A stretch of DNA of 64,000 bases from contig OY970326.1 of assembly GCA_963717155.1 (NCBI GenBank), positions 3,844,001 through 3,908,000 of the forward strand. Direction: 5' to 3'. This stretch comes from G963717155 sp963717155 (GTDB taxonomy: Bacteria; Actinomycetota; Thermoleophilia; Gaiellales; JALYLC01). The notes under the pieces are model-generated. The model ran no database searches. It worked only from the letters and a program-made list of their open reading frames with translations, and was not told the DNA's origin. Position 1 is the stretch's first letter. Each line of letters opens with the position of its first letter. The position numbers and the translations under genes were made by a program. Below, one piece after another: positions 28,049-35,846 of this stretch.

Positions 28049-28210
28049 ACCAAATCGGCGGATTTGCACCCGAGCATAAGGCGAGGCGCCCTAGGCACCG
28101 ACGCGTCGGTGCGCTGGTTGTAGAGCACGCTGCCGTCCTGTGAGTGCGGCGGTGCGCAGCGGCAGCACTGCAGCACCAGCCATCGTCATCGAGACCCGCG
28201 TCCGCTGGTA

Positions 28211-28420
28211 CTACGCCGGGACGGCAGGCAGGGTTAGGTGTCTAGCTCGGGTGCCTCTTCGCCGCCCGGCTGAGAGCGCGTAGGTCAGAATGATCGTCTC
28301 GCCTTCGCCCTGCACCGAAACTGGGGGAAACACGATCGATGCCGTTCCCGCCTGTGCCGAGGAAGCGAATACCAGCAACACCGGGAGAGCTGCGAGTGCG
28401 CACCACCCGTGTCGCTTCAT
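28211..28420 (-). CDS. short secreted peptide, possibly a truncated gene
   Basis: A 69-aa reading frame beginning MKRHGWCALAALPVLLVFAS then SAQAGTAS: a good Sec signal peptide with AxA cleavage. The mature part starts as beta-type sequence (VFPPVSVQGEGETIILTYAL) but ends in a basic, non-conserved tail (RRRGTRARHLTL). This looks like a secreted protein cut short by a frameshift after ILTYALSAG, although I could not find a convincing continuation in another frame. It diverges from the LigD polymerase gene. Confidence 0.45.
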   Translation of the reverse strand: MKRHGWCALAALPVLLVFASSAQAGTASIVFPPVSVQGEGETIILTYALSAGRRRGTRARHLTLPAVPA

Positions 28421-28484
28421 CGCTCCATCGTGCGGGTCGAACGGCCGCGACACGGACAAGCGCTCGTTCACGTAGAACTTCCCC

Positions 28485-29552
28485 ATGACCGCGAGCGAGA
28501 GCACGACCGTCGATGCCGGGGGGCGCGAGCTGCGCGTGACCAACCCGGACCGCGTGATCTTCCCGGCGACCGAGCGCTCGGGCGCCGTGACCAAGCTCGA
28601 CGTCGTCGAGTACTACCTCGCAGTCGAGGACGGGATCATGCGCGCCCTCGCGCGGCGGCCGACGACGCTCGAGCGATGGCCGGCAGGCGTGCACCCCGGC
28701 ATCGTCCTGTCGACCCGCGAGAAGGGCGGCGGCGATGCCTTCTTCCAGAAGCGCGTCCCGCGTGGAGCTCCCGACTACGTCGAGACGACCCGGATCACCT
28801 TCCCATCGGGCCGGCACGCCGACGAGATCCGTCCGACGGAGATCGCGGTCGTCGGCTGGGCGGCGCAGATGGGCACCATCACCTTCCATCCGTGGCCGGT
28901 GCGCGACGACGACGTCGACCATCCCGACGAGCTGCGCATCGACCTCGACCCCCAGCCAGGCACCGACTTCGCGGACGCCGTGCGCGTTGCCGGCGAGGCT
29001 CGCGTCCTGCTGGACGACCTCGGCTACACCGGGTTCCCGAAGACGTCGGGCGGACGCGGCATCCACATCTACGTCAGGATCGAGCCCCGCTGGACGTTCA
29101 CCGACATGCGCCACGCAGCGATCGCGTTCGGACGCGAGCTCGAGCGGCGGCTGCCCGGCCAGGTGACGACGAAGTGGTGGAAGGAGGAGCGCGGCGAGCG
29201 CATCTTCGTCGACTACAACCAGAACGCCCGCGATCGCACGATCGCGTCCGCCTACAGCGTGCGGCCGAAGCCCGGAGCGCCCGTCTCCGCGCCGTTGACG
29301 TGGGACGAGATCCCCGAGGTCGTTCCCGAGGACTTCACCGTCGCGACGATGCCGGCCCGCTTCGCCGAGGTGGGCGATCGCCACGCGGCGATCGACGACG
29401 TCAGCCACTCGCTGCAGCCGCTGCTCGACATGTACGAGCGCGACGCCACCGAGGGCGAGGCTGACATGCCGTACCCGCCGGACTACCCGAAGATGCCGGG
29501 GGAGCCGAAGCGCGTCCAGCCCTCGCGCGATCGCGATCGCCCGAAGGATTGA
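28485..29552 (+). CDS. LigD polymerase (primase-like) domain protein
   Basis: A 355-aa stand-alone archaeo-eukaryotic primase-type polymerase as in the POL module of bacterial NHEJ ligase D; it fills gaps, preferring ribonucleotides. Motifs: TNPDRVIFPA, LRIDLDPQPGTDF (catalytic Asp153/Asp155), PKTSGGRGIHIYVRI, and IFVDYNQNARDRTIASAYSV. The ATP-dependent ligase domain is absent and the phosphoesterase module is encoded 30 kb away (59758). No ku gene is in the window. It converges on the ExoIII gene (11 bp). Confidence 0.92.
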   Translation: MTASESTTVDAGGRELRVTNPDRVIFPATERSGAVTKLDVVEYYLAVEDGIMRALARRPTTLERWPAGVHPGIVLSTREKGGGDAFFQKRVPRGAPDYVETTRITFPSGRHADEIRPTEIAVVGWAAQMGTITFHPWPVRDDDVDHPDELRIDLDPQPGTDFADAVRVAGEARVLLDDLGYTGFPKTSGGRGIHIYVRIEPRWTFTDMRHAAIAFGRELERRLPGQVTTKWWKEERGERIFVDYNQNARDRTIASAYSVRPKPGAPVSAPLTWDEIPEVVPEDFTVATMPARFAEVGDRHAAIDDVSHSLQPLLDMYERDATEGEADMPYPPDYPKMPGEPKRVQPSRDRDRPKD

Positions 29553-29563
29553 GCCCGCCGCGC

Positions 29564-30428
29564 CTACGGCGCCTGCGGCAGCTTCTTCGCGCCCCGCTGC
29601 GCGGCGGGCGCGGACGGAGGCGGGACGACCGGGCCGATGTCACCGTCCGGCGCCTCGTCCAGATCGACGATCACCGGCGCGTGATCGCTCGGCCCCTTGC
29701 CCTTCCGCGCCTGGCGGTCCACCCAGGCGGCCCGCACGCGGTCCGAGACCGCGGCGGTGGCGAGCACGAGATCGATCCGCATCCCGCAGTCCTGGTGGAA
29801 CATGCCGGCCCGGTAGTCCCAGTAGGTGAACACGCGCTCGTCGGGCCAGCGATCGCGCACGACATCGTGGAACCCGAGCTCCTGCAGGGAGGCCAGCGCC
29901 GCCCGCTCGGGCTTCGTGACGTGGGTCTGGCCGACGTAGGCGTCGGGATCGAAGACGTCCTCATCGGTCGGCGCGATGTTCATGTCGCCGCACACGACCG
30001 TCGCGTCGGGCGCCGGCCGCGAGCAGGTCGCGTAGCGAGGCCAGCCAGGCGAGCTTGTAGCGGTAGTGGTCCGAGTCCGGGGTGCGGCCGTTCGGCACGT
30101 AGACCGAGACGACCCGGACGCCCGCGCACGTCGCGGCCACCGCGCGCGCCTCCGGATGCGGGAATCCGGGGCCGCCCGGCAGTCCCGGGACCACGTCGTC
30201 CAGCCCGACGCGCGAGAGGATCGCCACGCCGTTCCACGCCGCCTCGCCGTGCGCCGCGACGGCGTAGCCGCGGTCTGCGAGCTCGGCGTCGAGGAGCTCG
30301 GCGAACTTGTCGTCGGCGAGCTTGGTCTCCTGCAGGCAGACGACGTCCGGCTGCCGCTCGTCGAGCCACGGCAGCAGCCGCGGCAGCCGCTGCTTGACCG
30401 AGTTGACGTTCCACGTCGCGATGCGCAC
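29564..30428 (-). CDS. xth: exodeoxyribonuclease III (AP endonuclease family), one-base frameshift near 30010
   Basis: About 287 aa after correction. Mg-dependent AP endonuclease and 3'-5' exonuclease of base excision repair. Motifs: RIATWNVNSVKQRLPRLLPW, VCLQETKLADDKF, VSVYVPNGRTPDSDHYRYKL, CGDMNIAPTDEDVFDP and SDHAPVIVDL. The frame breaks after LRDLLAAGA: removing one base near 30007-30014 gives PDATVVCGDMNIAP. A GTG at 30428 (VRIATWNV) is the probable start. It is next to the LigD polymerase gene, another repair function. Confidence 0.92.
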
Positions 30429-30477
30429 GGCGGCACGGTACCGCCCACCGCTGGAGGACGTCCGAGCCATCGCGATG

Positions 30478-30506
30478 TTGAAATGGTGCCAAAGTGGTGT
30501 CATACT
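30478..30506 (+). promoter_or_regulatory. promoter of the HicB-like/DUF4097 operon
   Basis: TTGAAA (30478-30483), a 17-bp spacer and CATACT (30501-30506). The ATG of the next gene starts 7 bp after the -10, so the message is probably leaderless. The spacer contains two direct repeats, TGGTGCCA and TGGTGTCA, 11 bp apart, a likely operator for the ribbon-helix-helix protein encoded directly downstream. Confidence 0.7.
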
Positions 30507-30512
30507 GACGCC

Positions 30513-31013
30513 ATGAACCTGACGCCGTACGTCGAGAACCTCCACCGCCAGCTCTCCGTGGCCGCCGACGCGGGCGGCGAGGACGCTCGTGCGCTCGCCG
30601 AGCGCCTGACGGCTCCGCTGGAATCGGCGACCCGGCTGATGCTGCTCGATGCGCTCTCGGCGGCCGCAGATGAGATCACGCGCGAGCTGGCACCCGGCTC
30701 GGTCGAGCTGCGTCTGCGCTCGGGTGAGCCCGAGTTCGTCGTCACAGCGGTGCCCTCCGACGAGCCGCTCGAGCGGGACGCCGGCGCCCGCGCGCCCGCG
30801 CCGCCGGAGCTGGACGAGGGCGCGGCGGCACGTATCAACCTTCGCCTCCCCGAGCAGCTCAAGGCCGGCGTCGAGCTCGCGGCGGGTCGCGAACGGCTGT
30901 CGGTCAACGCGTGGCTCGTTCGCGTGGTTGCCGCCGCCGTCGCACCCGACGAGCGCCGGCCGGGGCCGCATAGCGGGCGCGTCGGCCAGGCCTACACAGG
31001 CTGGGTGCGCTGA
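30513..31013 (+). CDS. HicB-like ribbon-helix-helix protein
   Basis: A 166-aa protein. The C-terminal region INLRLPEQLKAGVELAAGRE then RLSVNAWLVRVVAAAV (residues 110-148) is an Arc/HicB-type ribbon-helix-helix DNA-binding domain. The N-terminus (MNLTPYVENLHRQLSVAADA) is helical. It resembles proteins annotated as HicB-family antitoxins, but no HicA toxin is encoded nearby; instead the partner is the DUF4097 protein 58 bp downstream. Autoregulation is likely given the repeats in its promoter. Confidence 0.78.
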   Translation: MNLTPYVENLHRQLSVAADAGGEDARALAERLTAPLESATRLMLLDALSAAADEITRELAPGSVELRLRSGEPEFVVTAVPSDEPLERDAGARAPAPPELDEGAAARINLRLPEQLKAGVELAAGRERLSVNAWLVRVVAAAVAPDERRPGPHSGRVGQAYTGWVR

Positions 31014-31071
31014 CGGCGCCCTGGCCCTCCGAACCAGAACGTTTCGAACCCGACACCAGGAGCACAGTCCC

Positions 31072-31914
31072 ATGACTACCTTCGACACCCCCGAAGCGAT
31101 CACCGCCACCATCGATGTCGCCGTCGGCGACGTGCGGATCAGCGCCACCAACGACGGCACGACCGTCGTCGACGTGCGCCCCAGCGACCCCTCGAACGAT
31201 GAGGACATCAAGGCCGCCGAACTGACCTGCGTCGACTACGCGAGCACGGGACTGCTGCTCAAGGGGCCGAAGCCGCCCCGGCTGAGCAGGAAGTACGGCG
31301 GGTCGATCGAGGTGACGGTCGGACTGCCGGCCGGCTCGCACGTACGCGGTACCGGGGGTGTGGCGGACTTCCGCTGCGACGGCCGCCTCGGCGAGAGTCG
31401 GATCACGACCGCTCTCGGCCACATCCGACTCGATCAGGCAGAGACCCTGCACCTGAAGAGCGGCATCGGCGACATCAGCGTGGAGCACGCAACCGGGCAC
31501 GCCGAGATCACGACCGGTTCGGGCGACGTGCGCATACGGGCGCTCGACGCCGGCGCGGTCATCAAGAACTCGAACGGCGACACGTGGATCGGCGTCGCCG
31601 GCGGCGACGTCCGGGTCAACGCGGCCAACGGCAACATCGCCGTCGACCTCGCGAATGCGAGCATCGTAGCCAAGTCCTCCAACGGCGACGTCCGGCTCGG
31701 CGAGGTCGTGCGCGGCTCGGTCGTCCTCGAGACGCGGCTCGGCGACGTCGAGGTCGGCATCCGCGAGGGCACAGCCGCCTGGCTCGACGCGAGCTCGAAG
31801 GTCGGCACAGTCCATAACATGCTCGACGCAGCCGAGGCCCCCGAGCCATCGGCCGAGACGGTCGACGTGCGTGCGCGCACCTCGGTCGGCGAGATCGCGA
31901 TCCGGCGTCCCTGA
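31072..31914 (+). CDS. DUF4097-type beta-helix repeat protein
   Basis: A 280-aa protein built from repeated short beta strands: LHLKSGIGDISVEHATGHAE, ITTGSGDVRIRALDAG, IKNSNGDTWIGVAGGDVRVN, IVAKSSNGDVRLGEVV. The repeat G-D-[VI]-x-[VI] every 18-20 residues predicts a right-handed beta solenoid. No signal peptide or membrane anchor, unlike many relatives. An AGGAG lies upstream of the ATG. It sits behind a HicB-like gene and its stop overlaps the next start as TGATG. Function unknown. Confidence 0.82.
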   Translation: MTTFDTPEAITATIDVAVGDVRISATNDGTTVVDVRPSDPSNDEDIKAAELTCVDYASTGLLLKGPKPPRLSRKYGGSIEVTVGLPAGSHVRGTGGVADFRCDGRLGESRITTALGHIRLDQAETLHLKSGIGDISVEHATGHAEITTGSGDVRIRALDAGAVIKNSNGDTWIGVAGGDVRVNAANGNIAVDLANASIVAKSSNGDVRLGEVVRGSVVLETRLGDVEVGIREGTAAWLDASSKVGTVHNMLDAAEAPEPSAETVDVRARTSVGEIAIRRP

Positions 31915-32534
31915 TGGTCCCTGGCGACGTACAGCGGGCCTTCGCGGAGGCAGCCGCGGGCGACGGGATCGAGCTGGCGAGCGGGTCGTTCGACTGGCTG
32001 TGCGAGCAGGGCCACGTCGGGCTCGAACGCGTCGCGAAGGCGCGGCGCGATCCCGGGCTCGTGCGGCCCGTGTCCGCAGCCCTCGCGCAGCTCGCGGCGA
32101 TCTACGCCCGGCTGAAGGGGGACGTCTCGGTGCTGTTCGCGGCCCGCGAGAACCTGCTGCTCCCCGTCGACCTGGTCCACGGACCGACCGGCACCGTGAT
32201 CGCGGTCGACGAGCTGCCGCACTTCAGCTCGTTCCGGCTCACGTCCCTCGAGCTGTACGCAGACGACGCCCCGCTGGGGTTTGCGCTCGAGGAGTACGAG
32301 GGCCTCTGCCGGGAGCTGTGCTCGACCACCGACGGCCTCGCACGCGGCCTACCCGCGAAGGGCTTCGGGTTCGGCGGCGTGCAGCGGGAGCGGGCGTACC
32401 ACGATGCGCTCCTCGACCTCGGCGCGCCCGCGATGGGCCATCCGCCCGTCGTCCGGGTCGCAGCGGTGGACGGGGACGGCGAGGCCGCCTACCGCCGACA
32501 ACGGTCAGCGCTCGTGGCGCTTCTCGTGGGCTGA
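31914..32534 (+). CDS. hypothetical protein, third gene of the HicB-like operon
   Basis: A 206-aa soluble protein whose ATG overlaps the DUF4097 stop (TGATG), so it is translationally coupled. Starts MVPGDVQRAFAEAAAGDGIE; the centre has LPVDLVHGPTGTVIAVDELP and FRLTSLELY, then GLPAKGFGFGGVQRERAYHD. The pattern of strands and helices recalls a small nuclease or PD-(D/E)XK-like fold, but I see no confident catalytic set. Its last 30 bp overlap the convergent zinc-ribbon gene. Unknown function. Confidence 0.7.
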   Translation: MVPGDVQRAFAEAAAGDGIELASGSFDWLCEQGHVGLERVAKARRDPGLVRPVSAALAQLAAIYARLKGDVSVLFAARENLLLPVDLVHGPTGTVIAVDELPHFSSFRLTSLELYADDAPLGFALEEYEGLCRELCSTTDGLARGLPAKGFGFGGVQRERAYHDALLDLGAPAMGHPPVVRVAAVDGDGEAAYRRQRSALVALLVG

Positions 32535-32786
32535 CTTCGACCCGGGTTCCGGCTCGTCCGTGATCGCAACGTTGACGGTCCGGCAGCGACCACAGCGCAC
32601 ACGCACCTTGTACGTCATCTGCTCGGGGTTCATCGAGACGGCCAGGACGTTGCCGCACTCGACGCAGACGTAGTCATCCGGGCCGTTGCCGTGGAACGCG
32701 GGCCGGTCCGGATCCTCCTGCAGCGCCGTGCCGCCATCGAACGGCACCTCTCCCTCGCGTATCTGCCGCATGATGATCGTGGCCAT
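32505..32786 (-). CDS. zinc-ribbon protein, 93 aa
   Basis: Two CxxC knuckles, C41-C44 (VCVECGN) and C65-C68 (RCGRCRTVN), spaced 20 residues apart, form a likely zinc ribbon. ATG at 32786 gives MATIIMRQIREGEVPFDGGT. It lies 4 bp downstream of coxG on the same strand. A role in the CO dehydrogenase system is possible from position only; it could also be a general RNA- or DNA-binding protein. Confidence 0.72.
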   Translation of the reverse strand: MATIIMRQIREGEVPFDGGTALQEDPDRPAFHGNGPDDYVCVECGNVLAVSMNPEQMTYKVRVRCGRCRTVNVAITDEPEPGSKSAHEKRHER

Positions 32787-32790
32787 CGGA

Positions 32791-33222
32791 CTAGAGGGCC
32801 GAGAGCTTTCCGGCGAAGTCCGCGACCAGCGCATCCAGCACACCCGCCACGACGCCCTCGCCCATCGACGCGGCCTTGCCCGTGATCTGGGCGTTGGTGT
32901 GGATGGCGCCTCCGCCGTCGCTGAGCGTGAACGTGACGGTGGCGTTCGCGTAGCCCTGGCCGCCCGCTTCGCGGGACTTGACGCTCAGCACCATGCGATG
33001 CGCGTCGGCGTCCTGCTCGACGATCTCGACGGTGCCGGTGAACTTCATCGACATCGCGCCCATCTTGACCTTGATCTCGGCCTTGACCGACGTCGGGCTG
33101 GTCGCCTCGATGACGCTGCCGCCCTCGACGCACGGCACGATGCGCTCGAGGTCGAGGATCGTCGCGAAGCTCTCGTCGATCGGCCTGGTGGTCGAGAACG
33201 AGTGATCGAGCTCAACGGCCAT
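32791..33222 (-). CDS. coxG: CoxG-like SRPBCC protein
   Basis: A 143-aa START/Bet v1-fold protein of the CO dehydrogenase subunit G family: MAVELDHSFSTTRPIDESFA, IVPCVEGGSVIEATSPTSVK, VKMGAMSMKFTGTVEIVEQD and C-terminal GKAASMGEGVVAGVLDALV. In Oligotropha CoxG takes part in membrane recruitment of CO dehydrogenase, although such proteins also occur outside cox clusters. GGAGAA upstream of the ATG. It lies about 1 kb beyond the end of the cox operon on the same strand, separated by a plus-strand YceI gene. Confidence 0.85.
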   Translation of the reverse strand: MAVELDHSFSTTRPIDESFATILDLERIVPCVEGGSVIEATSPTSVKAEIKVKMGAMSMKFTGTVEIVEQDADAHRMVLSVKSREAGGQGYANATVTFTLSDGGGAIHTNAQITGKAASMGEGVVAGVLDALVADFAGKLSAL

Positions 33223-33266
33223 GTTCGGTTCTCCTCGGAAACGGGCGACGACTATAGACTCCGCGA

Positions 33267-33794
33267 ATGCTCTCGCCGGGCACGCACGAGCTGGGACCGG
33301 AGACCGGCACGCTCTCGGTGCGAACCGGGCGCAGGGGCGCCGCGGCGAAGGCCGGACACGATCTGCTGATCCGCGTCACCGCGTGGAACGCGACCCTCGA
33401 GGTCGGCGACGGCATCGCCATCTCCCTCGACGCCGACCCCACGTCGCTCCGCGTGCTCGAGGGGACGGGAGGAATGCAGGCGCTGGATGACGGCGACAGG
33501 GACAACATCCGGCAGACGATCGACGACGAGGTCCTGCTCCGGCAGGGCATCGCGTTTCGCTCGACGTCGGCGGCGGCCGATGGCAGCCGGATCAGGGTCC
33601 AGGGCGAGCTGACGCTCGTCGGGACCACGCGACCCATCGCGTTCGACGTCATCGTCGATGGGGACAGGCTCAGCGGCAGCACCGTCATCACGCAGAGCGA
33701 CTGGGGAATCAAGCCGTACTCGGCCCTGTTCGGAGCACTGAAGGTCGCCGACGAGGTCGAGATCGCGCTCGACGCCGGCCTGCCGGCGAGCTGA
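33267..33794 (+). CDS. YceI-family lipocalin-like protein
   Basis: A 175-aa YceI-domain protein: GTHELGPETGTLSVRTGRRG, AAAKAGHDLLIRV, GELTLVGTTRPIAFDVIVDG, SDWGIKPYSALFGALKVADE. Relatives form a beta-barrel binding isoprenoid or other amphiphilic molecules. There is no signal peptide, so it is cytoplasmic. Its stop touches the stop of the convergent CoxL-segment protein (0-bp gap) and its start diverges from coxG. Confidence 0.88.
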   Translation: MLSPGTHELGPETGTLSVRTGRRGAAAKAGHDLLIRVTAWNATLEVGDGIAISLDADPTSLRVLEGTGGMQALDDGDRDNIRQTIDDEVLLRQGIAFRSTSAAADGSRIRVQGELTLVGTTRPIAFDVIVDGDRLSGSTVITQSDWGIKPYSALFGALKVADEVEIALDAGLPAS

Positions 33795-34253
33795 TCACCC
33801 GGAGTAGACCGTCTGGGCGTCGAGTCCGCCCTCGACGCCCGGGGGCAGGGCGCCGGTGCCGTGCGCGTACAGGGCGACGTCCTCGAGGGTCTTCACCTGC
33901 GTGGGATCGTTCTCCCCCGCCACCCACGCACCGTTGACCCACCTGAGCGTCTCGGGCGGAGCCTCCAGCGCCATGCCCGCAAGCAGCTGCCCCTTCGCCC
34001 GGATCTTCTCGGTCGCGCTGACGATCGCCGCAGGGGCGCCATCGGACGGGCTCGTGTTGTACCCGTGACCGACACCGAACCGGTCGGTGTCCGCGGGCAC
34101 GACCTTGACGTCGAGCGCGGGGACGCCGAGCTCGCGGGCGACGAGCTGTGCGTACTGCGACTCGTTCCCGTCGGACTCGGTCGTCAGGCTCAACACCATC
34201 TTTCCCGTCGGATGCACGCGTAGAAAGACCGCGCGGTACGCCTCGTCAGCCAT
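33795..34253 (-). CDS. free-standing CoxL-segment protein (molybdopterin-binding subdomain without cofactor motif)
   Basis: A 152-aa complete gene (GGAGGAG 5 bp before the ATG) that aligns end to end with residues about 493-635 of the CoxL protein at 36766. RVHPTGKMVLSLTTESDGN matches RVHPSGKAVVSISAQTQGQ, ELGVPALDVKVVPADTDRFG matches ELGIPPEDVEVRHGDTDRSP, and GVEGGLDAQTVYSG matches GMEGGLDAQVIYD. The cofactor-binding QGQGHET of CoxL is replaced by DGNESQY, so catalysis is unlikely. It is at the end of the cox operon. An assembly or stability role is inference; an orphan domain of an old duplication is the alternative. Confidence 0.8.
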   Translation of the reverse strand: MADEAYRAVFLRVHPTGKMVLSLTTESDGNESQYAQLVARELGVPALDVKVVPADTDRFGVGHGYNTSPSDGAPAAIVSATEKIRAKGQLLAGMALEAPPETLRWVNGAWVAGENDPTQVKTLEDVALYAHGTGALPPGVEGGLDAQTVYSG

Positions 34254-34274
34254 CGCAGCTCCTCCTGTGTTCGA

Positions 34275-34460
34275 TCATCGCTCACGCTCGCGCACGTCGG
34301 CCGCATGCTCTGTCGCGAGGCGCTGGCGCTCCTGGTGGGCGGTCAGCGCGTTGTGCTCCTCGAGGTCGCAGAACGCGGGCTGCGGTCCGCCCAGCGGATG
34401 CGGAGGCACCGCGGGCCGCTCGCAGCCCGGGTAGATGCAGATCTTGATCGGCGCTGTCAC
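34275..34460 (-). CDS. 61-aa Cys-rich protein coupled to coxE
   Basis: GTG start overlaps the coxE stop as GTGA. The sequence has CIYPGCERP, then AFCDLEEHNALTAHQERQRL: three Cys and one His spaced as a small zinc finger, followed by a charged helix. Such CxxxC...C...H mini-proteins occur scattered in actinobacteria with no known role. A part in metal or cofactor handling for CO dehydrogenase is only suggested by position. Confidence 0.65.
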   Translation of the reverse strand: MTAPIKICIYPGCERPAVPPHPLGGPQPAFCDLEEHNALTAHQERQRLATEHAADVRERER

Positions 34461-35846
34461 TCATCGGTCACCCAGCCCGCGGTGGTGTTGCCCCGGCTCG
34501 GGCCGTGGCCGCTCGGCATCCCGACCGAGCTGCCGGGGACGGGCGTCGCGCTCGCCCACGGCTCATCCTCCGCGAGCTCGGCGACGCGGGGCGGCAGCCA
34601 GTGTGCGGCCGGCGTCTCGACGCCGACGTACGACTCCGCCGCGATCGCGTCCACGACCTCGCCGAGCGCCTCGAAGCTGTGCCCGCTGACGAGCGCGTCG
34701 CAGTACGGCAGCGCGGCCCGCATGCCGCCCGCCTGCACCGAGAAGGCCGAGGCGCTGACGCGCGGGTTGACCCACACGATCCGGTAGGCGAGGCGCGCGA
34801 GGCGCGCCATCTCGCGCGCTACGAGCTTCGGGTCGCCGCGCTCCCAGCCGTCGGAGATGATCACGACCACGGCGCCGCGCGCCATGCCGCGGCGACCGTG
34901 CCGGTCGTTGAACTCGCGCAGCGCATCGCCGATCCGCGTGCCGCTCGACCAGTCGGGCGCGGCGGCGGCGGCGCGCTGGATCGCACGCTCCGGATTGCGG
35001 GACGCGAGCGCACGGGTCAGTCGAGTCAGGCGCGTCGCGAACACGAACGCCTCCGCCCTCGGGCCGGCGCTCGGTGGCGCACGTCAGGAACTGCAGGTAG
35101 GCGCGCGCGTACGGCTCCATCGAGCCGGAGATGTCGGACAGCATCACGAGCCGGCGACGGGCGACGCGGCGACGGCGACGCGCGAGCCGGATCGGGTCGC
35201 CACCCGTCCGCAGGCTGCCGCGCAGCGTGCGCCGCATGTCGATCCGCTCGCCGTGGCGGCCCTTCTCGTAGCGGCGGGTCCGCCGACGCGGCGTGGCCAG
35301 CTCGAGGCGCGACATCAGGCGGTAGAGCTGCGCGAGCTCGTGCGGCTCGAGCGTGTCGAAGCTCCTGTGCCCGAGCAGCTCCTCGTCGCTCGCGAGGGTC
35401 AGCGGCACCTCGACCTCCGCGAGATCGTCGTCGTCGTCCGCGGTGCCCGGGGGTGAGGACGACACCGTCGCGCGCGGATCCGCCTCGTCCCGGTCGCGGA
35501 GCGATGTCCTGTGCTCCGACCTCGGGCGCTCGTCGGGCGGAGCGCCGGCGGTCCGCACGTCCTCTGGCTCGAAGTCCTCACGGTCGTCTCGACTCCCGAA
35601 GACCGCGAGGAACACCTCGTCGAAGACCCTCACCTGTGCCGGATCGGACACGAAGACGGCGCGGGCGGTCCAGTACAGGCGCCTCCGTGTGATCGGCCGC
35701 ACGAGCGTGAGCGACCGCGCGAAGTCCGCCGCGCGTGCAGGTGTCACCGGCAGTCCGGCCTCGTGCAGCCGCCGGCTCAGTGCGCCCGCGAGCGGAGGGA
35801 GGTCGAGGTGGATCGTCTCGACCCCGAACACGGCGGCTTCAGTCAC
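34457..35846 (-). CDS. coxE: CoxE-like VWA-domain protein, one-base frameshift near 35056
   Basis: About 462 aa after correction. The N-terminal half (LARSLTLVRPITRRRLYWTA) is the CoxE helical region; the C-terminal half is a VWA domain with MIDAS motif VMLSDISGSMEPYARAYLQF and later VVVIISDGWERGDP. The frame breaks after ATERRPE; dropping one base in the GGG near 35056 gives AEAFVFATRLTRLTRAL. CoxE works with the CoxD AAA+ ATPase in inserting the Cu-S part of the [CuSMoO2] cluster into CoxL. GTG start overlaps the coxD stop. Confidence 0.9.

Noticed and set aside
27662..28123. 153-aa plus-strand ORF
   Set aside because: Cys/Arg-rich, shadow-like composition; the opposite-strand frame has balanced protein-like sequence.
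30513..32534. Classical HicAB toxin-antitoxin locus
   Set aside because: No HicA-like double-stranded-RNA-binding toxin of about 60 aa with a catalytic His is encoded upstream or downstream; only the HicB-like half is present.
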